From NCBI GenBank assembly GCA_035529315.1, contig DATKWZ010000001.1:47685-111684 (forward strand): a DNA stretch of 64,000 nt, written 5' to 3'. How positions within the stretch are numbered: position 1 is the stretch's first letter; every line of letters begins with the position of its first letter. The DNA comes from Anaerolineae bacterium. Its GTDB lineage: Bacteria > Desulfobacterota > Desulfobacteria > Desulfobacterales > ETH-SRB1. This document shows positions 1 through 6,756 of the stretch, one piece after another. The notes beneath the pieces are model-generated. The model did no database searches, was not told the DNA's origin, and saw only the letters and a program-made list of their open reading frames with translations. The position numbers and the translations under genes are program-made.

Positions 1-340
1 GGACCAGAGCGTTCAGCCCATAGCGCGTAACTATTTTATTTCCCAAGGTAAAACCAACAGTTGTCAGATAAAAGGCCGGCGATGTATCCTGCACCATTAT
101 TTTTTCTGAAATCCATTTGTTAAGCAGGTTTGCGGCCCTTGTATACCGGTTGTTTTTATCCGTGTCATTTTTTGTTGATTTACCCAGGTCCAGCCGGACA
201 ATATTATACGGACTTTGTTTGTAAAAATTACACTGATCTTGTTCAGTAATGATATCATAAGGCGGTGTTATGACTTCAGATAGATTATGAATTTTGTGCT
301 GGTTATAGAGTATTCCCCTGAAAGGGATGATTTCAGCCAT
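1..340 (-). CDS. DUF1015 family protein, N-terminal part (cut by window edge)
   Basis: The minus strand opens with ATG at 338-340 and stays open for 113 codons to the window edge, so the C-terminal part is missing. The start of the protein carries the family pattern: a PFRGILYN box, then VITPPYDII about 15 residues later and SPYNIVRLDLGK. This is the N-terminus of DUF1015, a conserved bacterial family of unknown biochemical role. An AGGA ribosome-binding site lies about 8 bases upstream of the ATG. It is divergent from the tRNA-Ser gene. Family membership is well supported; function is not known. Confidence 0.8.
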   Translation of the reverse strand, partial: MAEIIPFRGILYNQHKIHNLSEVITPPYDIITEQDQCNFYKQSPYNIVRLDLGKSTKNDTDKNNRYTRAANLLNKWISEKIMVQDTSPAFYLTTVGFTLGNKIVTRYGLNALV

Positions 341-497
341 GTTTTTTTCCTGTTTCCCTCTGTTTGTTATTTCCGTGAAGTTTATCCCCTTTTACGCAAC
401 CATCAATAATAGGATAATCTTATTCAAGTCAAATAATTATTGAAAAAATTTTATTTGTTTTTTTTTCTTTCCAAAACATCTGGGCATATAAAGTTTA

Positions 498-525
498 TTG
501 ACATGAAACAGCAAAAAAATATAAA
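498..525 (+). promoter_or_regulatory. Promoter of tRNA-Ser(CGA)
   Basis: TTGACA at 498-503 is followed after 16 bases by TATAAA at 520-525, close to the sigma-70 consensus. The expected transcription start, about 532, lies 10 bases before the mature tRNA. Confidence 0.6.
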
Positions 526-541
526 TAAACTATTTACTGCC

Positions 542-634
542 GGAGAGGTTGCCGAGTGGCTGAAGGCCCCGCTCTCGAAAAGCGGTATCCTGTGAATAAC
601 GGGATCGTGGGTTCGAATCCCACCCTCTCCGCCA
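542..634 (+). tRNA. tRNA-Ser (anticodon CGA)
   Basis: A class II tRNA with acceptor arms GGAGAGG/CCTCTCC, discriminator G and an encoded CCA (632-634). The anticodon stem CCGCT/AGCGG encloses loop CTCGAAA, giving anticodon CGA for UCG codons. A long variable arm precedes the GTTCGAATCC T-loop, as expected for tRNA-Ser. Confidence 0.95.
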
Positions 635-701
635 GGAGATTTAACGTTGTTAAATCTCACCAGTGGCTTGTAGCCAGCAGCTCAAAGGCTTTGCCTACTC
701 G

Positions 702-718
702 TAGCTATTAGCTATAAG
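702..718 (+). repeat. TAGCTATTAGCTA repeat, left copy
   Basis: The segment TAGCTATTAGCTATAAG lies just before the four-helix-bundle gene. Related TAGCTATTAGCTAA units occur at 1103-1130 just after that gene, so the gene is bracketed by the same short repeat. Confidence 0.6.
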
Positions 719-744
719 TAGCCGTTAGGCTCTTAAGGGATTCT

Positions 745-1101
745 ATGAAATTTAGATTCAAAGAGTTTAGAATTTACAAAGACGCTAAAGACTATTGTAG
801 ATTTTGCCGGGACGTTATTGCGAATCATTTAGCCAGACAAGACAAAAGTTTAACAAGCCAATTGGATAGAGCACTGAATTCAATTGTGCTTAACATTGCT
901 GAAGGATCTGCTGACAATTCTGATACTGAGTTTGCCCGGTTTTTAGGTATATCAATGAGATCTGTCTATGAAACCGTTGCAGGATTTGATCTTGCAACCC
1001 TATATGAATATATTGATGAGGATTTAAACCAGAGAATTGAAGAAAAGGCACACTCTCTGGTAAAGCAATTAGCATCATTTCGTAACAAGCTTAAAACATA
1101 A
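745..1101 (+). CDS. Four-helix bundle protein (23S rRNA IVS / S23 family)
   Basis: A 118-residue, mostly helical protein. It carries the hallmarks of the S23/IVP family: a FRIYKDAKDYCR opening helix, the pattern LTSQLDRALNSIVLNIAEGS around residues 37-56, and FLGISMRSVYE around 67-77. Members were first noted as reading frames in intervening sequences of 23S rRNA genes and also occur alone in genomes; they form four-helix bundles and their role is unknown. Here the gene sits alone between two tRNA-Ser genes and is bracketed by TAGCTATTAGCTA repeats, which suggests it arrived as a small unit. The start ATG follows a weak AGGG-type site. No rRNA is nearby. Confidence 0.85.
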   Translation: MKFRFKEFRIYKDAKDYCRFCRDVIANHLARQDKSLTSQLDRALNSIVLNIAEGSADNSDTEFARFLGISMRSVYETVAGFDLATLYEYIDEDLNQRIEEKAHSLVKQLASFRNKLKT

Positions 1102-1102
1102 T

Positions 1103-1130
1103 GCTATTAGCTAAGAGCTATTAGCTAATA
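1103..1130 (+). repeat. TAGCTATTAGCTA repeat, right copies
   Basis: GCTATTAGCTAAGAGCTATTAGCTAATAG, two tandem versions of the unit seen at 702-718, begins right after the stop codon of the four-helix-bundle gene. Confidence 0.6.
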
Positions 1131-1132
1131 GT

Positions 1133-1153
1133 ACCCCCGCTTGTAGCGGGGGT
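1133..1153 (+). terminator. Strong hairpin before tRNA-Ser(GGA)
   Basis: ACCCCCGC and GCGGGGGT form an 8-bp GC-rich stem with a 5-base loop. No T run follows, so it may be a structural boundary or processing element rather than an intrinsic terminator. It ends 3 bases before the tRNA. Confidence 0.4.
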
Positions 1154-1156
1154 TGC

Positions 1157-1250
1157 GGAGAGATGTCCGAGCTGGCTGAAGGAGCACGACTGGAAATCGT
1201 GTGTGCTGCCAAAAGCGGCACCCAGGGTTCGAATCCCTGTCTCTCCGCCA
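1157..1250 (+). tRNA. tRNA-Ser (anticodon GGA)
   Basis: Acceptor arms GGAGAGA/TCTCTCC, discriminator G and encoded CCA. The stem CACGA/TCGTG holds loop CTGGAAA, giving anticodon GGA for UCC/UCU codons. A long variable arm and GTTCGAATCC follow. The acceptor arms resemble those of the tRNA-Ser at 542, so the pair likely arose by duplication. dnaX starts only 53 bases downstream and may be read from the same transcript. Confidence 0.95.
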
Positions 1251-1303
1251 AAAAATCTTTACCACAGAGAGATTTAAAGCGGTTAAAATGGAATATCATC
1301 TGT

Positions 1304-3007
1304 ATGTCTTATATTGTTCTTGCACGCAAATACCGTCCCCAGACATTTGAGCAGGTTATTAAGCAGGATCATGTTACCCTGACTTTAACCAATGCGATTT
1401 CATTAAATCGTGTTGCACACGCAATTTTGCTTACAGGGCCCAGGGGAACAGGCAAGACAACCGTTGCCCGTATACTGGCAAAAGCCATGAATTGTAAGGA
1501 TGGCCCTACTCCTGTTCCATGCAATAAATGCAGATCCTGCCATGAAATCACTTCAGGCAGTTCAGCCGATGTGTATGAAATTGACGGTGCATCAAATAAT
1601 GGTGTAGAGCAGATCAGAACTTTGTGTGACAACATCAAGTATATGCCGGCATATAGCCGTTACAAAATATATATTATTGATGAAGTCCACATGCTCAGTA
1701 AGGGCGCATTTAACGCTCTTCTAAAGACCCTTGAAGAGCCGCCGTCCCATGTCATGTTTATTTTTGCCACTACCGAGCCAAACAGAATCCCGATAACCAT
1801 TCTTTCCAGATGCCAGAGATACGATTTCAGGCATATAGATATTGAGTCGCTTTCTGAGCACATGAAAGATCTCTGCGCCAAAGAAGGGTTTGATATATCT
1901 ATTGAGAGCCTCGAGCTTATTGCCCGTGAAGCAGGAGGAAGCATGAGAGATGCTTTAAGTCTTCTTGACCAGGTTATCTCTTGCGTGCAGGGCTCTATAA
2001 CGCACGACAAAGTCTTGGATATTTTAAGCGTTATTGACAGAAAAATTATTTTTGATATTTCCGGTGCTGTTTTACGCGGGGATCTTCCGGCGATTCTTGA
2101 TATTTTGGATGATATTTATGCCCGTGGTTATGAAATGCAAAAGCTGTATGCTGATATGGTTGAACAATTCAGGAATTTGCTTGTTGTAAATATGGGGGAA
2201 AATATCGGCAAGCTGGTAAATCTTCCCGCGCATGAAATAGACCTTATGCGTGATCAGGCAAAGGATGTCTCTCCGATTTTTTTAAATCAGATTTTTGATC
2301 TTCTTTTTAAGGAGGAGCCTGCGATAAGGTTTTCAGCTCAGCCAAAGCTGGCAATTGAATTGCTGTTTATCAAGATGTTTCAGATAAAACCGGCCATGCC
2401 CATCGACCTGCTTATTGAAAAGCTTGATAATCTTAAAAATGGTATTTATGAAAAAAAGGATTATGGGATTTCCGAAGACCAGGCATCTTACGGCTGTCAC
2501 GAAAAAGGTCATCAATTGAACAGCCACGAGCAAGGCCGGCCTGAAAAGGATCTTCAGGGCTGGACAGGGTCGGCAACGGAAATCAGGGAATTAAAAGAGC
2601 CTGATGATCAAACAAATGTTTCATATAAAGACGATCTTGATCTGACATGGAAAAGGCTGCTTGATATTTTTCTGAAAAACCATTCTGCACTTGCTGCAAA
2701 CCTTGAAAAGTGCATCCTGAAAAAACTGACGGAACATAGCCTGGAAATCGAAATCAACGGCAATGGTTTTAATGTTAACATGATAAAGCGCAGTAAAAAT
2801 GTGGCTATTATAAAAAAGGTATGCGAAGATTTTTTTGGGAAAAGAATGGATCTGGCCTTAACAATTAAAGAGAACCAGAAAAAAGACAACCAGGAACATA
2901 AAACAGACAGAGAAAGCCGTTTGAAACAGGAGGCTTTAAGCCACAGCCTGGTCGCGGACACTATAGAAATTTTCAATGGACGGATATTGGATGTAAAAAT
3001 ATTATAG
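1304..3007 (+). CDS. dnaX: DNA polymerase III subunits gamma/tau
   Basis: The clamp-loader ATPase (567 residues from the start chosen). The reading frame extends upstream into the tRNA, so the first biologically sensible start is ATG 1304, giving the canonical MSYIVLARKYRPQTF opening. Visible motifs are Walker A GPRGTGKTT at residues 45-53, a zinc site with cysteines 64, 73, 76 and 79, Walker B IIDEVHML near residue 126, and the SRCQRYDF sensor. Residues to about 370 form the ATPase/oligomerisation domains; the remainder is the tau-specific part that binds polymerase and helicase in known systems. A heptamer A-AAA-AAG at 2452-2458, right after the clamp-loader domains, may allow synthesis of a shorter gamma form. 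It heads a dnaX-ybaB-recR group. Confidence 0.95.
   Translation: MSYIVLARKYRPQTFEQVIKQDHVTLTLTNAISLNRVAHAILLTGPRGTGKTTVARILAKAMNCKDGPTPVPCNKCRSCHEITSGSSADVYEIDGASNNGVEQIRTLCDNIKYMPAYSRYKIYIIDEVHMLSKGAFNALLKTLEEPPSHVMFIFATTEPNRIPITILSRCQRYDFRHIDIESLSEHMKDLCAKEGFDISIESLELIAREAGGSMRDALSLLDQVISCVQGSITHDKVLDILSVIDRKIIFDISGAVLRGDLPAILDILDDIYARGYEMQKLYADMVEQFRNLLVVNMGENIGKLVNLPAHEIDLMRDQAKDVSPIFLNQIFDLLFKEEPAIRFSAQPKLAIELLFIKMFQIKPAMPIDLLIEKLDNLKNGIYEKKDYGISEDQASYGCHEKGHQLNSHEQGRPEKDLQGWTGSATEIRELKEPDDQTNVSYKDDLDLTWKRLLDIFLKNHSALAANLEKCILKKLTEHSLEIEINGNGFNVNMIKRSKNVAIIKKVCEDFFGKRMDLALTIKENQKKDNQEHKTDRESRLKQEALSHSLVADTIEIFNGRILDVKIL
2452..2458 (+). promoter_or_regulatory. Candidate -1 frameshift site in dnaX
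   Basis: The zero frame reads GAA AAA AAG across seven A bases, giving the heptamer A-AAA-AAG, the same as the Escherichia coli dnaX slippery site. A -1 shift would add 28 residues and stop at TGA 2542-2544, for a product of about 413 residues. No clear upstream Shine-Dalgarno stimulator or strong downstream stem was seen by eye. Confidence 0.4.
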
Positions 3008-3019
3008 GAGGTATTTTTC

Positions 3020-3331
3020 ATGAAAGGCATGGGGGGTATGATGAAGCAGGCCCAGAAGCTTCAAGCCAGGATGGCAAGCCTGCAGGAAGAGATGGCTGAA
3101 AAAGTTATTGAAGCAACTGCAGGCGGAGGCATGATAAAGGTCGCAGCAAACGGCAGGCAGCAGATTCTGTCTATTCAGATAGAAAAAGAGGTTGTGGATC
3201 CTGATGATGTTGAGATGTTGCAGGACCTGATATTAGCGGCGGTAAATGACGCTCTGGCAAAGTCAAATGAAATGGTTTCAGCAGAAATGAGCAAGCTTAC
3301 AGGCGGCTTGAGCATACCAGGATTAATGTAA
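3020..3331 (+). CDS. ybaB: YbaB/EbfC family nucleoid-associated protein
   Basis: A 103-residue protein starting [15 protein letters not shown], followed by a coiled helix and the TAGGGMIKV strand typical of YbaB/EbfC. Family members dimerise and bind DNA; their exact role in recombination is unsettled. The gene follows dnaX by 12 bases behind a TAGGAGG site and precedes recR by one base, the usual dnaX-ybaB-recR arrangement. Length is normal for the family. Confidence 0.93.
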   Translation: MKGMGGMMKQAQKLQARMASLQEEMAEKVIEATAGGGMIKVAANGRQQILSIQIEKEVVDPDDVEMLQDLILAAVNDALAKSNEMVSAEMSKLTGGLSIPGLM

Positions 3332-3332
3332 C

Positions 3333-3944
3333 ATGAGCTTTTATCCATTGCCAATCTTGAATTTGATTAGAAATATATCAAGGTTGCCGGGAGTTGGCGA
3401 AAAAACAGCCGAACGTCTTGCAATGCATATATTGCGCACTCCGCTCAGGGAGGCTGAGGAGCTTGCCCGCAGCATACTGGAAATGAAAGACAAAATAAAA
3501 CTGTGCTCAACATGTTATGCTTTGAGCGACAGCCATATTTGCAATATTTGCAGCGACCAGACAAGGTCAGCCGCCATATTATGCGTTGTGGAGCAGCCTG
3601 CTGATATGGTTGCTATTGAAAAGTCAGGCTCATATAAGGGCTTGTATCATATTCTTCAAGGGGTGCTTTCCCCAATGAACGGAGTGGGCCCGGATAAGAT
3701 CAGAATCAAAGAGCTTGTATTAAGGATAGAGAAAAACATGGTCAAAGAGGTTGTGCTGGCAACAGGCACAAATGTTGAAGGTGAGGCAACCGCCTCTTAT
3801 ATTGCGCAACTCCTTAACAAATATCCGGTTAAAATAACCCGGATAGCGTCCGGCGTGCCGATGGGAGGCGACCTGAAATACGTGGATCAGGTTACCTTGA
3901 AAAGGGCCATGGAAACCAGGCATACTGTTGATTTTGGCGGTTAA
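3333..3944 (+). CDS. recR: Recombination mediator RecR
   Basis: A 203-residue protein acting in RecFOR-dependent loading of RecA at gaps. It shows the N-terminal helix-hairpin-helix (LPGVGEKTAERLA), a four-cysteine zinc site (C58, C61, C70, C73) and a Toprim domain starting at LCVVEQPADMVAIE, ending with the family's SGVPMGGDLKYVDQ stretch. Start ATG lies one base after the ybaB stop, implying translational coupling. Length and all landmarks are as expected. Confidence 0.96.
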   Translation: MSFYPLPILNLIRNISRLPGVGEKTAERLAMHILRTPLREAEELARSILEMKDKIKLCSTCYALSDSHICNICSDQTRSAAILCVVEQPADMVAIEKSGSYKGLYHILQGVLSPMNGVGPDKIRIKELVLRIEKNMVKEVVLATGTNVEGEATASYIAQLLNKYPVKITRIASGVPMGGDLKYVDQVTLKRAMETRHTVDFGG

Positions 3945-3948
3945 TGAT

Positions 3949-4338
3949 ATGAACCCATCCGATATCTTCAAATGTGAAAAATGCGGTGACTGTTGCAAGG
4001 GATATGGCGGGACTTATGTTACTGAGAAAGATATTGAAGCAATAGCAGCTTATATCAAGACGGATAAAGAGAATTTTGTCAAAGATTATTGTTATATGTC
4101 CGGAAGCCGGCCGGTTTTGGCACAGAAAAAGGATGGCTACTGTATATTCTGGGACAAACTTTGCACAATTCATCCGGTTAAGCCTAAAATGTGCAGGCAG
4201 TGGCCTTTTATCAAAAATGTATTGATAGATATAAATAACTGGCAGATCATGGCCAGCATATGCTCGGGCATGCGCATAGATGTGCCTGATGAAACAATCA
4301 GGGAATGCGTAAGGAAAGAACTTTTAAAGAATCAATAA
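3949..4338 (+). CDS. YkgJ-type cysteine cluster protein
   Basis: Starting at ATG 3949 this gives 129 residues. The N-terminus has FKCEKCGDCCKGYGG, a CxxCxxCC cluster, and later cysteines fall in YCIFWDKLCTIHPVKPKMCRQWP-like spacing. This is the YkgJ/DUF-type family (putative zinc or iron-sulfur binding), whose biochemical role is unknown. The open frame also runs 7 codons upstream from a TTG inside recR, but ATG 3949, 4 bases after the recR stop, is the natural start. It is the last gene of the dnaX group; a palindromic repeat begins 8 bases after its stop. Confidence 0.85.
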   Translation: MNPSDIFKCEKCGDCCKGYGGTYVTEKDIEAIAAYIKTDKENFVKDYCYMSGSRPVLAQKKDGYCIFWDKLCTIHPVKPKMCRQWPFIKNVLIDINNWQIMASICSGMRIDVPDETIRECVRKELLKNQ

Positions 4339-4345
4339 TGACAAG

Positions 4346-4466
4346 CTCGCAAAAAGTCCAAAAACACCGTTTTCCGTCATTCCGTCGAAAGCCGGAATCC
4401 AGTCTTTTCAAGCAGTTGAAAGCCATATGGACTCCGGTTTTCACCGGAGTGACGACTTTTTACGAG
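4346..4466 (+). repeat. Palindromic intergenic repeat, CTCGTAAAAAGTC family (copy 1)
   Basis: The ends CTCGCAAAAAGTC (4346-4358) and GACTTTTTACGAG (4454-4466) are inverted repeats. The interior has the widespread GTCATTCCGTCGAAAGCCGG / CCGGTTTTCACCGGAGTGAC inverted pair. Copies with the same outer ends but other interiors occur at 13694 and 26696. It fills the gap between the YkgJ-like gene and murI. Confidence 0.75.
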
Positions 4467-4495
4467 TTTATCAATAATTATGAACTTGCAAAAAT

Positions 4496-5281
4496 ATGAT
4501 TGGAATATTTGATTCAGGAATAGGTGGTCTGACCGTTGTGCGAGCATTTATGGAACAGCTGTCAGGTTATGATATTATCTATTTTGGTGATACTGCCAGA
4601 ACTCCGTATGGCAACAAGAGCCCTGAAACAGTTGTCAAGTATGCTCTTGAAAACACAGATTTTCTTTTAAGCAAAGGCGCAAAGATAATTGTCATGGCAT
4701 GCCATACAGCTTCAAGTGTTGCAACGGAAAAGATGGCTGAAAGGTTTGATGTCCCGATTTTCGAAGTTATCACACCGGCTGTAGAGCTTGCAATAAAGTC
4801 TTCCGGAAAGTCCGGAATCGGCGTTATCGGAACAAGGGCTACGATAAACAGCGGCATCTATGAAAAAAAGATAAAGCAAATGAATCCTGATGCAAAGGTT
4901 TATTCCTTTCCGTGCCCTTTGCTTGTCCCATTGGTAGAGGAGGGGTGGCTTAAAAAACCGGAAACAAGGATGATAGTAAAAAAATATCTGCATCCCCTGA
5001 AGATCAGGCAGATAAAAACCCTTATCCTTGGTTGCACCCATTATCCAATCTTAAAAAACATCATACAGCAAAAGGTTGGCAAGAGGGTAAACATAATCGA
5101 TTCTTCTATCGCTGTTGCAGGCAAGGTAAAGGCTTTTTTAGAAAATCATATTGAAGTCGACAGTATGCTCGATAAAAAAGGGGGGTGCAGGTTCTTTGTG
5201 TCTGATGTAACAGCGCAGTTTGAAAAAACAGCAAAAGACATGCTTAAAAGAACCCTTATTCTTGAGCATGTAAGGATATAA
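4496..5281 (+). CDS. murI: Glutamate racemase
   Basis: Converts L-glutamate to D-glutamate for peptidoglycan synthesis. The 261-residue protein has the IFDSGIGGLTV N-terminal box (Asp6), the first catalytic cysteine in MACHTAS (C69) and the second in LGCTHYP (C180), all expected for an active enzyme. Start is ATG 4496; the gene begins 30 bases after a palindromic repeat and has no strong ribosome-binding site. It stands alone, followed by another repeat region. Length is normal. Confidence 0.95.
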   Translation: MIGIFDSGIGGLTVVRAFMEQLSGYDIIYFGDTARTPYGNKSPETVVKYALENTDFLLSKGAKIIVMACHTASSVATEKMAERFDVPIFEVITPAVELAIKSSGKSGIGVIGTRATINSGIYEKKIKQMNPDAKVYSFPCPLLVPLVEEGWLKKPETRMIVKKYLHPLKIRQIKTLILGCTHYPILKNIIQQKVGKRVNIIDSSIAVAGKVKAFLENHIEVDSMLDKKGGCRFFVSDVTAQFEKTAKDMLKRTLILEHVRI

Positions 5282-5284
5282 GGC

Positions 5285-5398
5285 AACAGTTCACGGTTGT
5301 CGGTTTACGGCTCACAGTTTTTTCAATGAACTATGCAAAGAGCGGCTTTTATGCTTTGATCAACCGTTAACTGTAAACTGTTAACCGTAAGCGGTTAC
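5285..5398 (+). repeat. AACAGTT..CGGTTTAC repeat (inverted, member 1)
   Basis: The left part (5285-5323) reads AACAGTTCACGGTTGTCGG then TTTACGGCTCACAGTTTTTT; an imperfect inverted copy (AACCGTTAACTGTAAACTG...) lies at 5361-5395. A nearly identical 39-base segment occurs in the opposite orientation at 41131-41169. Confidence 0.65.
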
Positions 5399-5436
5399 AG
5401 ATATTAGACGTGATTAATATTTATGGAGAGAAAGTC

Positions 5437-5688
5437 GTGAAAGACAAAGAAGGATTATACTATTATCCGTTTCCCGGGAACAAACAAATCCGCACGTATG
5501 TTCGCGAATCTGAAGGAAACATTTGGTTCAGGCTCTGGAATAAAGAAGACCCTGGCCTGTGGATGGAACACGGGTGGGTGCCGTACGGGGCCATCAAGCT
5601 GGCTGCAAGCATGTTCAAGCGCGGCGGTTTTGACCCTGACCAGGCTTATGATATCAGGGTGGCAAAGGCGCTTCTTGCAGAAAAATAA
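5437..5688 (+). CDS. Small conserved hypothetical protein
   Basis: An 83-residue protein if started at GTG 5437, which is preceded by GGAGAG with 6-base spacing; a longer frame from GTG 5410 lacks such a site. Sequence is polar and rich in aromatic residues (YYYPFPGNKQIRTYV, WFRLWNKEDPGLWMEHGWVPYGAI), with no signal peptide, membrane helix or motif that I recognise. It is isolated between a repeat and tRNA-Gly. Composition and a sensible start support a real gene; function unknown. Confidence 0.65.
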   Translation: MKDKEGLYYYPFPGNKQIRTYVRESEGNIWFRLWNKEDPGLWMEHGWVPYGAIKLAASMFKRGGFDPDQAYDIRVAKALLAEK

Positions 5689-5820
5689 TCGTTAAGCATG
5701 CATTGTGAATAAGGTTGAAAATTCATATCCTTATTTTGTGCCTTTGTGGCTGAACTGCTGTCTTATTTTGTGTTTTCGTGATTGTTTTTTCAAGGGTCTC
5801 ATCTGCTGATTATAAAAATA

Positions 5821-5849
5821 TTGACAAATAAATATTTTTGACATAATTT
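5821..5849 (+). promoter_or_regulatory. Promoter of tRNA-Gly
   Basis: A consensus TTGACA (5821-5826), 17-base spacer and TAATTT (5844-5849) lie so that the start at about 5856 precedes the tRNA by 8 bases. The rest of 5689-5820 holds nothing recognisable besides degenerate repeat sequence. Confidence 0.7.
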
Positions 5850-5863
5850 AATTAACTTGGGAT

Positions 5864-5939
5864 GCGGGCATAGCTCAGCTGGTAGAGTACAAGCTTCCCA
5901 AGCTTGGTGTCGCGAGTTCGAATCTCGTTGCCCGCTCCA
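5864..5939 (+). tRNA. tRNA-Gly (anticodon CCC)
   Basis: Acceptor GCGGGCA/TGCCCGC, discriminator T, encoded CCA. The anticodon stem CAAGC/GCTTG holds loop TTCCCAA, giving CCC for GGG codons. The D-arm TAGCTCAGCTGGTAGAG and T-arm GAGTTCGAATCTC are canonical. Confidence 0.96.
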
Positions 5940-6135
5940 TGTGTCTGTGTGTCCGCCTTTTTTCATTTATAAAGGTTTAGTAAAGAGATATCTGGAGAAT
6001 GGAGATGACCTTCGGCAATCTCCTTGATGATGGGACTTTTATCTATATGCTCGGGTTGGAGTAAATTGTTTCTTATGGTTATTTCGTTGAACAGATAAAG
6101 GTTCTATCTATTTCAAAAGAGTTATAAATGAGAAG

Positions 6136-6160
6136 AAACGGGCTTTAGCCCGTTTTTTTT
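6136..6160 (+). terminator. Intrinsic terminator just upstream of rimP
   Basis: ACGGGC, loop TTTA, GCCCGT, then eight T bases. It sits only 12 bases before the rimP ATG, so it either ends tRNA-Gly transcription or acts as an attenuator in the leader of the rimP-nusA-infB operon. The 196 bases between the tRNA and this hairpin contain no gene. Confidence 0.8.
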
Positions 6161-6171
6161 GTTTTTTTGAT

Positions 6172-6756
6172 ATGGGTTATAGACAGGTGAGAACTAAAAG
6201 GGAAAAAATAAAGAGATCTGAATTTAATAGAAAAGATCGGGAATTTAAAATAGGGCCTCGGGCGGCTCAGAAAGAAATCGTCAGATGGATAAAGGAGTCG
6301 GCACAGCTATTATGCGAAGTCGAAGGCATGGAGCTGGTTCATGTTGAGTGTCAGCGGGAATCAGCCCGTATGATAATACGTCTTTATATAGACAGGCCCG
6401 GAGGAGTTACGCTGGATGACTGTGTGCATATCAGCAGGCAGATGAACAATTCTATGGATGTTGATCTAAAAGAATCGGATTTTGAAAACATTGGGCCATA
6501 TAATCTGGAGGTTTCATCTCCAGGGCCTAATCGGCCTCTTGGGGAAAGGTCGGACTTTGAAAGGTTCAAGGGACAAATTGTTGAAATTAAGACATTGAAA
6601 CCTGTTGAGGAGCAAAAAAAATTCAAGGGCGTTCTGCTGGGTATGTCAGAAGAAACTGTTGAGCTTTTAAGCAACGACAAGACAATTGCTATTCCTTTTA
6701 AGGAAATTACCAGGGCGTGCCTTATTAATTATAATGGAGAAAATCGATGCTTATAA
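6172..6756 (+). CDS. rimP: Ribosome maturation factor RimP
   Basis: Needed for 30S subunit maturation. Of 194 residues, the family's core begins near residue 34 (QKEIVRWIKESAQLL) and continues through LVHVECQRESARMIIRLYID, the acidic GGVTLDDC box and NLEVSSPGPNRPL, ending with a C-terminal beta barrel. The first ~33 residues are an extra basic extension relative to E. coli RimP. No good ribosome-binding site precedes ATG 6172, because a terminator hairpin ends 12 bases upstream. It overlaps nusA by 10 bases, so translation of the two is probably coupled. Confidence 0.93.
   Translation: MGYRQVRTKREKIKRSEFNRKDREFKIGPRAAQKEIVRWIKESAQLLCEVEGMELVHVECQRESARMIIRLYIDRPGGVTLDDCVHISRQMNNSMDVDLKESDFENIGPYNLEVSSPGPNRPLGERSDFERFKGQIVEIKTLKPVEEQKKFKGVLLGMSEETVELLSNDKTIAIPFKEITRACLINYNGENRCL

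Noticed and set aside
1163..1303. N-terminal extension of dnaX reading through tRNA-Ser(GGA)
   Set aside because: The extension is the translated tRNA sequence; the conserved protein start is ATG 1304.
4305..4499. 64-residue open frame between the YkgJ-like gene and murI
   Set aside because: It lies in a palindromic repeat and has no family resemblance.
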